A stretch of DNA of 64,000 nucleotides, taken from assembly GCA_018820855.1 (NCBI GenBank), contig JAHJNL010000031.1:62001-126000 (forward strand), given 5' to 3'. This stretch comes from Pseudomonadota bacterium. GTDB taxonomy: Bacteria > Desulfobacterota > Desulfobulbia > Desulfobulbales > Desulfocapsaceae. Position numbers and translations under genes: made by a program. A model generated the notes under the pieces. The model ran no database searches. It was given only the letters and a program-made list of their open reading frames with translations, and was not told the origin of the DNA. Position 1 is the first letter of the stretch. Every line of letters begins with the position of its first letter. Positions 28,779 to 39,130 of this stretch are shown in pieces.

Positions 28779-31700
28779 TGATGAACAAGCTGCTTGCATC
28801 TTTTGCCCGGAATACGGTTTTTGCCAATATTCTTCTTTTTCTTATCTTTTTTGTCGGATTGCTGGCGACCAAGTCTATGGTTCGTGAGAGTTTTCCTGAG
28901 TTTTCCATCGATATGATCTCCATCACGGTTTCCTACCCCGGGGCCGACCCGGAAGAGGTGGAGGAGGGCGTCAATCAGAAGATTGAAGAGGCCCTGGAAT
29001 CTGTAGAGGGGATCAAGCAGTACACCACAAAATCGGCCGAGAATTCGGCCTCGGTCACCATCGAGGTAAAGGAAGGCTATGACGTCTCCGAGGTCCTGGA
29101 TAAGGTCCGCTCCCATGTCAATGCCATATCCACCCTGCCCATTGATGCGGAAAAGCCTATTATCCGTGAGATTGTGCGGAAACAGGTGGTCATGCTCCTC
29201 TCCCTTTCCGGGGATTTGACTGAGAAACAGCTGAAACAGTGGGGGGAGCAGATCAAGGATGAGGTGAAGCAGCTTCCGGAAATTTCCCAGGTGGAGGCCT
29301 ACGGTATCAGAGAGTATGAGATCGGTATCGAGATCTCGGAGGAGCGTTTGCGCAGATACGGACTGACCTTTGAGCAGGTGGCCTCTGCCGTGCGTAAATC
29401 CAGCCTTAACCTGGCCGGCGGCACCTTGCGGACCACTGGTGAGGAAATTCGAATACGGACGGTGGGCCGCAAGTACACCGGCGAAGAGTTGGCGCAGATT
29501 GTTGTTCTGGCCCGTCCCGGCGGCGAGATAATTACACTCGACCGGATTGCCGAGATCAGGGACGGTTTTACTGAGGACCCCATTTTTGCCTCCATCGATG
29601 ATAAGCCCGCCATGTTTGTGCAGGTTTCCAAGACCGAGGACGAGGATGCCATCCTGATTTCCGATGCCATTACCCGTTTTGTCGAGAATAAACAGGAGGT
29701 CCTTCCTCCAGGAGTCCATATCTCTGTCTTTTATGATACTACGGATTCCTTGCGGGCCAGAATTAACCTCCTGACCCGCAACGGTGTCATCGGACTCTGT
29801 CTGGTCTTCTTCCTGCTCTGGCTTTTTCTCGATCTGCGTCTTTCGTTCTGGGCAGGCATGGGCATTCCCATCTCCATTGCCGGTGCCATGTTTATCCTCT
29901 GGTCCGTAGGGGCCACCATTAACATGATCTCGCTCTTCGGCCTGATCATGGTTCTTGGTATTGTGGTTGATGATGCCATTGTGGTGGGTGAGGCCATTTA
30001 TGTTCACCGAAAGCGGGGTGAGCCTCCTCTGCAGGCAGCTATAAACGGGGTTTCAGAGGTGGCCATGCCGGTGCTTGCGGCTGTCACCACCACCATCGTC
30101 GCCTTCATTCCTCTCTCCTATGTGGGAGGGGTCATGGGCAAGTTTATTTCCATCCTGCCCATGGTGGTGGTCTCCTGCCTCCTGATTTCCCTGGTGGAGT
30201 CGCTTTTTCTGCTGCCGGCACATCTCAGTCATCTGCCGGATCTGAACAGTCATCGCAAGCAGTGGCTGCCTTTTGAGCTCCTGGGGAGATTTCAGAGGGG
30301 CGTGAGCACAGGCCTGGAGGATTTTATCGAAAGACGCTACGTCCCTTTTATTACCGTGGTCTTGAACTGGCGCTACATCTCGCTTTCGCTTGCCATTGCC
30401 GTACTTATACTCAGTGTGGGCCTGGTCAAGGGCGGGCTGGTCAAGTTCCAGGTCTTTCCCAAACTCGACGGCTTTGTTATTACCTCCACGGTGGAGTTTC
30501 CCGAGGGGACACCCCCTGAACTCACCGGCGAAGCCCTGAAACAGATCGAGGCCGCCTTTATCCGAGTGGCTGAGCGGACAGAGACCATAAGTGGAGAGCC
30601 ATTGATTCGCCAGCGTCTGATGCTGGTGGGGCAGGCCCTTTCCGGGACTATGGGTGCCAGTGGTCCGCACCTGGGTTCTATCCAGATAATCCTCCTGCCC
30701 TCGGAGGACCGAGGCGTTCATTCCAATGATCTGCTCATCGCCTGGGAAAAGGAGCTGGGTACCATCCCCGGGGTGAAAAGTTTGACCTTTGAGGGAATGC
30801 AGGCCGGGCCATCGGGTGCTGAAATAGAGGTCTGGATGCAGGGTCGGGATATGAATGAGCTGGTTACTGCCTCTGAGAGTCTGCAGAAGAGTCTGGCGGA
30901 GTTTCAGGGCGTGTATCAGATTCGTTCAGATTATAGCCAGGGCAAGAATGAACTGCAGCTCAGTCTCAAACCCGAGGCCACCACCCTCGGTCTTTCGGTG
31001 GATGATCTGGCCAGGCAGGTCAATGCCGGTTTTTTTGGTCGTGAGGCCTTCCGTTTGCAACGGGGCCGTGACGACATCCGGGTCAAGGTCCGTTATACGG
31101 CCGATGAGCGCAGCCGCATTTCCGATTTTGAAAAGATGCATATTCGCACTGCAGATGGGCAGGAGGTGCCGCTTCTCTCGGTTGCCAATATCAGCTTTGC
31201 TCCCGGTTATTCCACCATTTCGCGTACGGATGGTATGCGCCGTATCGTGGTCACTGCTGAGGTGGACAGTCATCAGGCCAATGCCGGCGAAATCTTTGAA
31301 GAATTGGCTCGGACCACCTTCCGTGAACTGAAACAGGAGCATAAGGATCTTTATCTCTCCATGCAGGGCTCCAAGAAAAATACCCGGGAATCCTTTGCTT
31401 CTCTGAAGATTGGTTTTCCCATTGCCATGGTCGGGATTTTTGTCATCATCGCCACCATGTTTCGTTCCTATATCCAGCCAGTTATCATTCTCTTTACCAT
31501 CCCCTTCGGTATTATCGGGGCCATCGTCGGCCATCTGCTTATGGGGTACAACCTGTCCATGATGTCGATCTTCGGTATGGTGGCTCTCTCAGGAGTGGTG
31601 ATCAATGATGCCATTGTCCTCATTGAACGGGTGAATAAGAACCTGGAAGGAGGGATGACACTTTTTGATGCCATCATCCAGGGTGGCGCGCGGCGTTTCC

Positions 31701-31972
31701 GCGCCATTTTTCTCACCTCCATCAGTACAGTCGGGGGATTGGCCCCCTTGATCATGGAGACTGATATGCAGGCCAAGTTTCTGATTCCCATGGCCCTGTC
31801 AGTGGCCGGTGGCGTGATCTTTGCCACCGGTCTGACCCTGGTGCTGATTCCCAGTTTGTTGGTGATCCTGAATGACCTGCGCAGGGTGGTGGTCAAGGGA
31901 GTACGTGGAGAATGGGTGTCGCGAGAAGCGGTTGAGCCTCGGACGAAGATGGCTGATGCAGAGAAACAATAA
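28778..31972 (+). CDS. RND-family efflux transporter permease
   Basis: A 1064-residue AcrB-type inner-membrane pump. There is one N-terminal helix (about 13-31), a large periplasmic porter domain, a first helix bundle, and then a second repeat of the same plan. In the fourth helix, GIVVDDAIVVGEAI carries the Asp-Asp pair of the proton relay (about 398-411); the second half has SGVVINDAIVLIERV. The substrate (drug, lipid or metal) cannot be told. It overlaps the adaptor gene by one base and lies 16 bp before the TolC-type gene, giving a complete tripartite system. Confidence 0.95.
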   Translation: MMNKLLASFARNTVFANILLFLIFFVGLLATKSMVRESFPEFSIDMISITVSYPGADPEEVEEGVNQKIEEALESVEGIKQYTTKSAENSASVTIEVKEGYDVSEVLDKVRSHVNAISTLPIDAEKPIIREIVRKQVVMLLSLSGDLTEKQLKQWGEQIKDEVKQLPEISQVEAYGIREYEIGIEISEERLRRYGLTFEQVASAVRKSSLNLAGGTLRTTGEEIRIRTVGRKYTGEELAQIVVLARPGGEIITLDRIAEIRDGFTEDPIFASIDDKPAMFVQVSKTEDEDAILISDAITRFVENKQEVLPPGVHISVFYDTTDSLRARINLLTRNGVIGLCLVFFLLWLFLDLRLSFWAGMGIPISIAGAMFILWSVGATINMISLFGLIMVLGIVVDDAIVVGEAIYVHRKRGEPPLQAAINGVSEVAMPVLAAVTTTIVAFIPLSYVGGVMGKFISILPMVVVSCLLISLVESLFLLPAHLSHLPDLNSHRKQWLPFELLGRFQRGVSTGLEDFIERRYVPFITVVLNWRYISLSLAIAVLILSVGLVKGGLVKFQVFPKLDGFVITSTVEFPEGTPPELTGEALKQIEAAFIRVAERTETISGEPLIRQRLMLVGQALSGTMGASGPHLGSIQIILLPSEDRGVHSNDLLIAWEKELGTIPGVKSLTFEGMQAGPSGAEIEVWMQGRDMNELVTASESLQKSLAEFQGVYQIRSDYSQGKNELQLSLKPEATTLGLSVDDLARQVNAGFFGREAFRLQRGRDDIRVKVRYTADERSRISDFEKMHIRTADGQEVPLLSVANISFAPGYSTISRTDGMRRIVVTAEVDSHQANAGEIFEELARTTFRELKQEHKDLYLSMQGSKKNTRESFASLKIGFPIAMVGIFVIIATMFRSYIQPVIILFTIPFGIIGAIVGHLLMGYNLSMMSIFGMVALSGVVINDAIVLIERVNKNLEGGMTLFDAIIQGGARRFRAIFLTSISTVGGLAPLIMETDMQAKFLIPMALSVAGGVIFATGLTLVLIPSLLVILNDLRRVVVKGVRGEWVSREAVEPRTKMADAEKQ

Positions 31973-31988
31973 GAAGAGGAAAGTAGAC

Positions 31989-33377
31989 GTGAGCGGGAAA
32001 GAAATTTTTCTTCTAGTAGTATTGATAGGTGTGATGTGCCGACCCTTTGTGGCTGCATCCGAAACTTTGGATGAACTGGCGGTTCTTGATCTGGAAACTG
32101 CCCAGCGCATTGCCCTTGCTGACAATCCGACACTTGCAGCAGCAGCAGAGCGGGTGGAACAGGCCCGGCAGCGGATTGATCAGGCCCGTGCCCTGTATTG
32201 GCCGAGCGTTGATGCCGGCGGCTCTGCTGCTGCAAACAGGTTGTCTGAACATGCTGCTGCGGCTCAATCTTTGCTTATGGGGGGAGCTGATGTGGCCCGG
32301 GACAACGAAAACTATCAGGTTTCTCTTGGCGCCTCCTGGCTCCTCTTTGATGGTTTTTCCCGAAAATTTTCCAACCTGATAGCCGACTATGGGCAGCAGG
32401 GGAGCGAGCAGGCGAGAAAAGACGGCATGCGGCTTCTCCTTCAATCTGTGGCTGAGAGTTACTACGGAGCCCAGCTTGCTCTGTATAACAAGGCCATTGC
32501 CGAGGCAGATTTTGAATTTAATTCCAAACAGCTCGATGAGGCCCGAACCAGTATGGAGGCTGGGGCAGGATCGCTTTCTGCGGTGCTTAACTTCCAGGTG
32601 CAGATGAACAACGCCCGTACCGAGATCCTGCTGGCCGAACGGGACTATGAACTGGCCCTCTACGGCCTGGCGGTCTTGTTGGGGAGAAAGAGTGGACAGA
32701 TGCCCGAGGGACTGGAACTGGCCAAGGTGGATATGGTGGAGAAAGAGCAGTTTTACGACCTGTCCACAGAACAGTTACTTACTGCTGCACTAAGCAATCG
32801 CCCTGATCTGTTAGGCCAGGGAATCAAGCTGCAGCAGGCAGAGTCTACTGTTGGGGCCAATCAGGCCGTCTTTTACCCTAAGGTCTCCTTGAACGGTTCT
32901 GTTGATGGTAAACGCACAGATGATGTGGATTTTGAGGGCGCTGATTTCGGCTCTGTCCTGTCTGTCAATCTTTCTTACAATCTCTTCCGAGGTGGGGGCG
33001 ATCAGGCCCGGATTGCGGAGGCCAGGGCCTCCAAACGTGAAGCGGCCAGGCTTCTGGAACAGCAGAGAAACAAAGTGTTGAGTGAAGTACGACAGGCCAT
33101 TACCAGACTGGAACAGGCCCGCCAGCAGCTCCTGCTGCAGCGCGCCTCAGTGCAACTCGTGGAGCAGACCCGGGACCTGGTCCAGGAAGGCTACCGGGTG
33201 GGGCAGGAATCCTTGGCCCGTTTGAACGAGGTGCAACGGGATCTGGTGCGGACCCAGTCCCGTCTGGCCTTGGCCCTGGTAGCCCTTTACACCAATCGAC
33301 AGGGTCTGACAACCGCCACCGGAGAGTCCCTGCTTCCCTATATGGGTGACCAGACAGCACAGAACCTGTCGCAATAA
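31989..33377 (+). CDS. TolC-family outer-membrane efflux protein
   Basis: A 462-residue outer-membrane channel protein. A GTG start at 31989 is preferred because AAGAGGAAAG precedes it and a clean signal peptide follows (VSGKEIFLLVVLIGVMCRPF, cleavage near VAA/SET). An ATG at 31956 inside the RND gene would add a basic tail. The two OEP repeats (about 35-225 and 250-440) have the expected helical, Ala/Gln-rich coiled-coil composition, and NLSYNLFRGG marks a beta segment. Last gene of the MarR-MFP-RND-TolC operon. Confidence 0.92.
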   Translation: MSGKEIFLLVVLIGVMCRPFVAASETLDELAVLDLETAQRIALADNPTLAAAAERVEQARQRIDQARALYWPSVDAGGSAAANRLSEHAAAAQSLLMGGADVARDNENYQVSLGASWLLFDGFSRKFSNLIADYGQQGSEQARKDGMRLLLQSVAESYYGAQLALYNKAIAEADFEFNSKQLDEARTSMEAGAGSLSAVLNFQVQMNNARTEILLAERDYELALYGLAVLLGRKSGQMPEGLELAKVDMVEKEQFYDLSTEQLLTAALSNRPDLLGQGIKLQQAESTVGANQAVFYPKVSLNGSVDGKRTDDVDFEGADFGSVLSVNLSYNLFRGGGDQARIAEARASKREAARLLEQQRNKVLSEVRQAITRLEQARQQLLLQRASVQLVEQTRDLVQEGYRVGQESLARLNEVQRDLVRTQSRLALALVALYTNRQGLTTATGESLLPYMGDQTAQNLSQ

Positions 33378-33387
33378 ACCACCTAAC

Positions 33388-33463
33388 CCTCTGTGCCAGC
33401 AGTCCACTCATAGACCTAAAGGTTACAGTTGCAGCAATGGCACAGTCTTTTGGCTTTTTCAAC
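33388..33463 (+). terminator. Possible terminator after the efflux operon
   Basis: CTGTGCCA near 33390 can pair with TGGCACAG near 33439, with a long internal region, followed by TCTTTTGGCTTTTTC. It lies between convergent genes. The stem is short relative to the loop, so support is weak. Confidence 0.3.
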
Positions 33464-33477
33464 CCGAAGCAGGTTGG

Positions 33478-35388
33478 TCATGTTTGAGATAATGCCTGCT
33501 TTACAGCCTGTCCCATCTGAGCCAGGCTGTAAGGTTTCTTGACAAACTGACTTGCTCCCAGAAGAATGGTCTTTTGGACTTCATCATTCTCCGCAAAACC
33601 ACTGGCAATAAGGGCTCGCTGCTTGGGATTTATCTTCAGGATCTCTTCATATGTTTGGCGCCCGTTGATACCGGCATCCATGATCATATCAAGGACAATC
33701 AGATCCACTTCTTTCATCTTGATATAGTTGACGGCCTCTTCTCCACTGCTTACTGTATCAGTCTTATAACCAAGACTATCCAGAAGAGTGCGGGCAATCT
33801 TCTGTTGCTTTTCCTGGTCATCCACAACCAGTATATTTTCTCCGCATCCCCTGTATTGTTCAATGAAGGGTGAATCTGCCTCTTCCTCGACAGCCTTGTC
33901 GGTTATAGGAAAATAAAGGTTGAAGGTTGTACCGCCACCATCACTTTGCACATCAATAAAGCCATCATGGTCATGAACCGTGTTCCAGACTATGGCCAAT
34001 CCCAGGCCTGTTCCACTTCTTCCCATTACTTTTTTTGAATAAAACGGCTCAAATATTTTCTTCAGGCTTTTCTCTTCAATACCAGGACCGTCATCCCTGA
34101 TACTGATGACAACATAGTCGCCTGCAGCTATAAGCTCATACCCAAGAAAAGGATGATCAAGGGAGATATTTTTTGTGCTGACTGCAACCATGCCCTTTCC
34201 GTTAATCGCTTCTGCTGCATTACCGATCAGATTCATCAGGATTTTATTAATGTGAACTGCAGAGCAATAGATATTTGAAACCCTGCACTCACAATCAAGC
34301 ATGATATCAATATCTTTCAGCTGGGAGTCAAGTCCTTTTTCCTTGGTGGTGGCCACATAATTTCGTACAAGAATGTTCGCATCCCATACACGCTTTTGAG
34401 CAGTAGCACCCCTTGTTACAGTTATCAGATCCGAAACAACCGATGCTGCCTCTTGGCCTGCCTCCTGTATGAGCGTAATAATTTTTCTGTGCTCATGATT
34501 CTCACCCATTTGCATTAACAATAACTCCGGCAGCGTCACTATACCGGAGAGAATATTATTCAAATCGTGGGCAACAGAACCGGCCATTAATCCAAGAGTT
34601 TCCATTTTATTGGTAATGGCTACCTGCTTCTGCAGTTCAATCTTTTCCTGCTCAGCCTTGACCCTTTCGGTGATATCCCGAATAGCACAGACACGTACCT
34701 TCTTTCCTCGGTATTCCATATGCCTGCTGCTGGTCAAGATGGGAAATTGTTCTCCATTCTTTTTGAGACCTATGGTCTCGTGGGAACCAAAGGTCTTGTT
34801 TTTTATTCGTAACCTCACCTCAGGTAGAGAGACTGCGGGAAGAATGTTATCCAGTATCTGCTCACCGAGAAGTTCATTCTCCTGATAGCCAAACATATCA
34901 AAAAACTGTTTGTTGGCATCGAGTAACTGGCCATTGTCATGAATTACAATTCCTTCCCAGGATGCCTCTGCCATGGTCTTGGACCGTTCCTCACTGACTC
35001 TCAGGGCCTGTTCCAGACGACTGTGCGTCAGTGCTTTGCCAATGGTCTTGAAAAGCAGATCATGATCTACCGGTTTTTTCAGGTAGTCATAAGCTCCTTT
35101 TTTCAAAGCCTCTATGGCTGTTGTCACCGTAGCATTTCCGGTCAACATAATTGTTGCTGCCCCCGAATTTTCACCCTTCAGATGGTCCATAATCTGATAG
35201 CCAAGCATGTCAGGTAACTCAACATCCAGAAGCAGAAGATCAAAGACATCCTTTGTCAAAAGCTCAACCGCTTCTTCTCCACTTTGGGCACTTGTCACCA
35301 GATAGCCGGACAGACTGAGAATTTCTGCTAAACTGTCACAAAAACGGGGTTCATCATCAACGAGAAGGATTCGTGTTGAAACGTTCAT
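33478..35388 (-). CDS. Hybrid histidine kinase, REC-PAS-HK-REC
   Basis: A 636-residue soluble signalling protein without membrane segments. The N-terminal receiver (about 5-120) has D11-D12 and phosphoacceptor D55. A PAS domain spans about 135-255. The kinase core has an H-box (VAHDLNNILSGI), N-box (NLIGNAAEAING), G1 (DDGPGIEE) and G2 (GRSGTGLGLAIV). The C-terminal receiver (about 515-632) has VVDD and the phosphosite in VLDMIMDAGINGR. It is the last gene of a three-gene signalling operon, so signals may pass from or to the two proteins upstream. Confidence 0.93.
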   Translation of the reverse strand: MNVSTRILLVDDEPRFCDSLAEILSLSGYLVTSAQSGEEAVELLTKDVFDLLLLDVELPDMLGYQIMDHLKGENSGAATIMLTGNATVTTAIEALKKGAYDYLKKPVDHDLLFKTIGKALTHSRLEQALRVSEERSKTMAEASWEGIVIHDNGQLLDANKQFFDMFGYQENELLGEQILDNILPAVSLPEVRLRIKNKTFGSHETIGLKKNGEQFPILTSSRHMEYRGKKVRVCAIRDITERVKAEQEKIELQKQVAITNKMETLGLMAGSVAHDLNNILSGIVTLPELLLMQMGENHEHRKIITLIQEAGQEAASVVSDLITVTRGATAQKRVWDANILVRNYVATTKEKGLDSQLKDIDIMLDCECRVSNIYCSAVHINKILMNLIGNAAEAINGKGMVAVSTKNISLDHPFLGYELIAAGDYVVISIRDDGPGIEEKSLKKIFEPFYSKKVMGRSGTGLGLAIVWNTVHDHDGFIDVQSDGGGTTFNLYFPITDKAVEEEADSPFIEQYRGCGENILVVDDQEKQQKIARTLLDSLGYKTDTVSSGEEAVNYIKMKEVDLIVLDMIMDAGINGRQTYEEILKINPKQRALIASGFAENDEVQKTILLGASQFVKKPYSLAQMGQAVKQALSQT

Positions 35389-35474
35389 TTTGATACCTGT
35401 TGGGACTGCGTAGAAAATAAATCCAAACTGATTCTTGTCGAAATTTTCAGTGGCCGGAGCTTTAGGCTGACATA

Positions 35475-37643
35475 TCAGCTGACAGGCCTCTGGCTGATCG
35501 GTAAGACGATGATGAATCGGGTACCATCTTTCTTATCACTTTTGCATGTCACGGACCCTTTCAATTCTATGACAAGGGTACGAACAATGGAAAGGCCAAG
35601 TCCTGAATGCCCTTTTCCTTTTGTGCTGGTAAAAGGTTCAAACAGTTGAGATAGAACGTTTTCCGGCAAGCCCGGTCCGTCATCGTGGACAGTGAGCTCA
35701 ACACTATCCGAAATCTCACCTGACCCGGAAACCCCAGAAGACGCTTCTCCTGCTCTTACGCTGGTTTCGATATATATATTTCCACCCTCTGTCATTGCTT
35801 CTGCGGCATTCTTCACCAGATTGATGACGATTTGTTTTATGGCTCCCGCATCCGTCATAATGGTTGGTAACTCTGGATCGGGTTTGAAATGAACCTGAAG
35901 CTGGGAAGAGTAAAAAACGGATTTGGCAAGGATGTTCAGTAAATTGGCAAGCAGACCATTTATATCCGTCAACTCAAAGCTGTGTTTGACCGGAGTGGAA
36001 AAATCATCCAGCTGCTGAATAATCGTCGCAATACGCTTAATCTCCTCATCCAGAATAGTTAACTCTTTTATGAGTGAATCCTTTTCCGGCAGTTTCATTT
36101 CAAGGATTTTTAAGTAATTTCTGATAATACCAAGGGGATTATTGACCTCATGTACAATTTTAGCAGCTGCCATGGAAGCTGCTGCCAGACGGGCAGCTTG
36201 TATTTTCTGCGCCTGCTTTTTCTTCACCTCATCCAAATAAAGAGAAATTGCAGCCTGGTTGGCTAGCAGTTGCAAAAGTCCGGACTCTGTGGGACTGGTC
36301 AAATCATTGCCGGGGATATCGGGCAGTCCGATAACTATCACGCCAACCGCTCTGTTTTTGGCATTCATTGGCACATAGAGCATTCCTTTACCGCCAACGG
36401 CCTCAAGTAATTGAGAATCTGCCAAGTTGTGCAGATGACAATCTGCAGACTGTCGGCTAGTGATCGATTCTTTTTCCAACATTGATTTGACGAGAAGACT
36501 CGTACCCTCTGCTGCAGAAAGGGAAAGATTCTGCAGCTGCTCACTATACCGGTTAACAGTTGACCCACAGCCATACAATTTTTGCTGTTCGAAATCGTGC
36601 AGAAAAAAGAAAATCGTTTTGACGTCAAAGAGGATATTGAGAGCCTGCTCTATGGCCTTAAAAATTGCATCTCTGCTTTCTGCCTGAATCAGATTTCCTA
36701 AAAATCCAGTGAGCAAAGAGTAATTTTTGACCTGACGCAGCAGGTCAAGATCATGTTCAGTTGACTCGGGTATTTTTTCATCAGCTTGTTCTGATGGTGG
36801 TTTCACTTGAATGCCAAGACCCTTGGCGACTTCTTTTATCTCCTCCTCGACACCATTTCTCACTTCATCAATCTGGTCTGTTCCCAGGTCAAGAAGCTCG
36901 GCGCCTGCGTCATAAACGGTCTCGTAATCTTCGCCCCTCACCTGACAACATTTTTCAGCAAGATAAATAATTTTGACCAGCGGGAAAGCACCTTTGATCT
37001 GCTGCAGGGAGCCATGATGGTAGAGAATCGCATCTGCGATAAAAGAGTTCAACTGCCACTGTCTCACCAGCCAAGCTCCAGCCTCGCAGTGAGTAATTCC
37101 AATCTGCTCTTCTTCAGCACTGCAGCAAACTATTCCGTCTGTGACCAGACTCTGAACCGTCGTGCATTCTTCGGCAAAATTCATCCACAGTAACAGCTTG
37201 CCAAGGTCGTGCAGCAGGCCGGCGAGGTACGCCTCTTCGATGTTCGCATAAGCTATTTGTCGGGCGATTCTTTTGGCATAGATGGCCGTGGTTAGCGAAT
37301 CCCACCAGAAACGGCTCATTGGAAACTGATCGTTTTTCTTAAGTTTGCTGAAGACCTGTTCTACCGAGGCCGTGATTGAGAGATTTTTAATCGTATCAGC
37401 GCCAAGATAGACAACAGCCTGATTAAGGTTTGAAAATGTACTGTTTATACCAAAGCTGGCTGAGTTGACTAACGTCAGAACCCTCGAACTTATTGATGGA
37501 TCTTTAATGATGATCTGAGAAAGCTCAGAGAGATGCATGTCCTCTTTGTCACAGGTTTTAATAAGCTTCAGCAGTACCTGTGGCAGCGACGGCAGATTCT
37601 TTGATCTTTGCAGGCGAGCGTATATTTTGTTTTTATTATCCAT
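35475..37643 (-). CDS. HDOD-GAF histidine kinase
   Basis: A 722-residue cytoplasmic sensor. The HDOD domain (about 15-215) starts with the typical LPSLPQVLLKLI and has SISSRVLTLVNSASFG, with LAGLLHDLGKLLLW at about 141-154. A GAF domain lies at about 320-460. The kinase core has an H-box with the phosphorylatable histidine in KIVHEVNNPLGII (about 500), N-box NLVKNAAEAM, G1 DDGPGLPE and G2 GHSGLGLSIV. There is no receiver. It lies 5 bp after the GGDEF gene and about 85 bp before the hybrid kinase. The combination resembles deltaproteobacterial sensors; the signal is unknown. Confidence 0.93.
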   Translation of the reverse strand: MDNKNKIYARLQRSKNLPSLPQVLLKLIKTCDKEDMHLSELSQIIIKDPSISSRVLTLVNSASFGINSTFSNLNQAVVYLGADTIKNLSITASVEQVFSKLKKNDQFPMSRFWWDSLTTAIYAKRIARQIAYANIEEAYLAGLLHDLGKLLLWMNFAEECTTVQSLVTDGIVCCSAEEEQIGITHCEAGAWLVRQWQLNSFIADAILYHHGSLQQIKGAFPLVKIIYLAEKCCQVRGEDYETVYDAGAELLDLGTDQIDEVRNGVEEEIKEVAKGLGIQVKPPSEQADEKIPESTEHDLDLLRQVKNYSLLTGFLGNLIQAESRDAIFKAIEQALNILFDVKTIFFFLHDFEQQKLYGCGSTVNRYSEQLQNLSLSAAEGTSLLVKSMLEKESITSRQSADCHLHNLADSQLLEAVGGKGMLYVPMNAKNRAVGVIVIGLPDIPGNDLTSPTESGLLQLLANQAAISLYLDEVKKKQAQKIQAARLAAASMAAAKIVHEVNNPLGIIRNYLKILEMKLPEKDSLIKELTILDEEIKRIATIIQQLDDFSTPVKHSFELTDINGLLANLLNILAKSVFYSSQLQVHFKPDPELPTIMTDAGAIKQIVINLVKNAAEAMTEGGNIYIETSVRAGEASSGVSGSGEISDSVELTVHDDGPGLPENVLSQLFEPFTSTKGKGHSGLGLSIVRTLVIELKGSVTCKSDKKDGTRFIIVLPISQRPVS

Positions 37644-37648
37644 ATGGG

Positions 37649-39130
37649 TTAATTCTTCAAAGCAGCTTTAAATCCACCTTTTATGTCGAGAGGAAGATTA
37701 TAACCTGACTGGCGTTCACTTTCTTCGCAGTACGCAAAACCATTTTTTCCATGATGCTTGACGTAGTACATGGCCAAATCCGCCTTTTGGATCAACTCCT
37801 CATCAGAATCACTGTCTCCCGGCGAAAGAGCAATACCAATACTGACTCCGATTGTAATTTCATGGTGTTCTGTCTGAAATGGAATCTCAAATTCTTTTAT
37901 AATTTTTTGAGCAATTTTCTTCGTATCCATGCGGCTGGTGATCAGGGGAATCAGAATAGTAAATTCGTCTCCACTGATTCTGGCCAGTGTATCACCTTCC
38001 CGCAGGCAGGATTTTAAGCGGGCACTGAATGTCTGCAGGAGCGTATCACCAAAAGCATGGCCAAAGGAGTCATTGATTTCCTTAAATCCATCTATATCCA
38101 AAAACATGACAGCCAGGGAGTGATTGTACCGCCTGACCTGGCAAAGGGCCAAGCGAAGACGTTCCTGAAACAAGCTACGATTGGGGAGATTGGTCAGTGC
38201 ATCATGATAGAGCTGGTGATGGAATTGCTTTTCCGTTGCTTTACGTTCTGAAATATCCCTTACAACTCCATAAGTACCGAGAAAGATCCTCTCCCGACTT
38301 TCTTTGCTGTCCCTATATACTCCGATGGCATTGAGTTCAACATCCACATATAACTGCTTGTCGGAGACATGGGATGATTCATTCTTTTTCTGCTGTAAAC
38401 GGAGTTCTACATTTTTTGCAGCACGTTGCCCGGTTCGCCTTTCACTGAAAACATAACGGGACTTCTCCAGATCTTCAGGGAGAATCAGCGTGCTGTAGTG
38501 TTTGCCCAACAGTTCTTCTCTGGAAAAGCCAAGGAGCTTTTCCAGCTGTTTGTTTAAAAATGAAAAATGGCCATCTTGGTTGAGTAGGTAAATGATATCA
38601 GGAGAGTTGTTGACCATATAGCGATGCAACAACTCTGAATTCAGCAGCTGGTCATGTTTATGATGATTATTCTTGGCCACTGCCTTTCGAGTCAGCATCT
38701 TGTTAATGGAGCAGAGTAACTCATCCGGGGAAAAGGGAGTTTTGAAAAAATCATTGGCCCCCTGACGCAGTGCCCACACAGCCTTATCAAAGACGGAATC
38801 ATTGCTGAGCATGATAAGCTTGCTCAGCCTCTGCCTGCTTTTTATCTGTTTCATTGCCTGGAGGCCGCCGATCTCTATCATTTTGAGATTAAGTATTATC
38901 ACTTCGAAATGATGCTGATTCAGCAAGGCAAGGGCCTGCTGCACCGTCAGGGCAATGTGTGACTCGTAGCCATGGACAACAAGAAGTTTCTGCAGGCTGT
39001 TATTAAAGCGGCGCTCATTGCCAGCGATCAATATTTTTGCCCCATTTAGCATCAGTCTTTCTTTTGCCAGATGCGTCGCTTTTTCTTGAGCAGCCCCCTC
39101 GGAACCTGATAGCAGTTGTTTCTTTTGCAT
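37649..39130 (-). CDS. Diguanylate cyclase with degenerate receiver and PAS domain
   Basis: A 493-residue protein with a receiver-like domain (about 31-150), PAS domain (about 165-300) and GGDEF domain (about 310-475). The receiver lacks the usual acidic pair (G37-N38 in ILIAGNERR) and has N81 where the phosphoacceptor aspartate should be (IILNLKM), so it probably cannot be phosphorylated in the normal way. The GGDEF signature reads SGDEF, with an RxxD inhibitory site (REGD) five residues upstream, so c-di-GMP synthesis with product inhibition is plausible. First gene of the signalling operon. The c-di-GMP riboswitch at about 47.6 kb is a possible output. Confidence 0.9.
   Translation of the reverse strand: MQKKQLLSGSEGAAQEKATHLAKERLMLNGAKILIAGNERRFNNSLQKLLVVHGYESHIALTVQQALALLNQHHFEVIILNLKMIEIGGLQAMKQIKSRQRLSKLIMLSNDSVFDKAVWALRQGANDFFKTPFSPDELLCSINKMLTRKAVAKNNHHKHDQLLNSELLHRYMVNNSPDIIYLLNQDGHFSFLNKQLEKLLGFSREELLGKHYSTLILPEDLEKSRYVFSERRTGQRAAKNVELRLQQKKNESSHVSDKQLYVDVELNAIGVYRDSKESRERIFLGTYGVVRDISERKATEKQFHHQLYHDALTNLPNRSLFQERLRLALCQVRRYNHSLAVMFLDIDGFKEINDSFGHAFGDTLLQTFSARLKSCLREGDTLARISGDEFTILIPLITSRMDTKKIAQKIIKEFEIPFQTEHHEITIGVSIGIALSPGDSDSDEELIQKADLAMYYVKHHGKNGFAYCEESERQSGYNLPLDIKGGFKAALKN

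Noticed and set aside
28748-30007. 419-codon open frame antisense to the RND permease
   Set aside because: It is low-complexity and fully inside a well-supported gene on the other strand.
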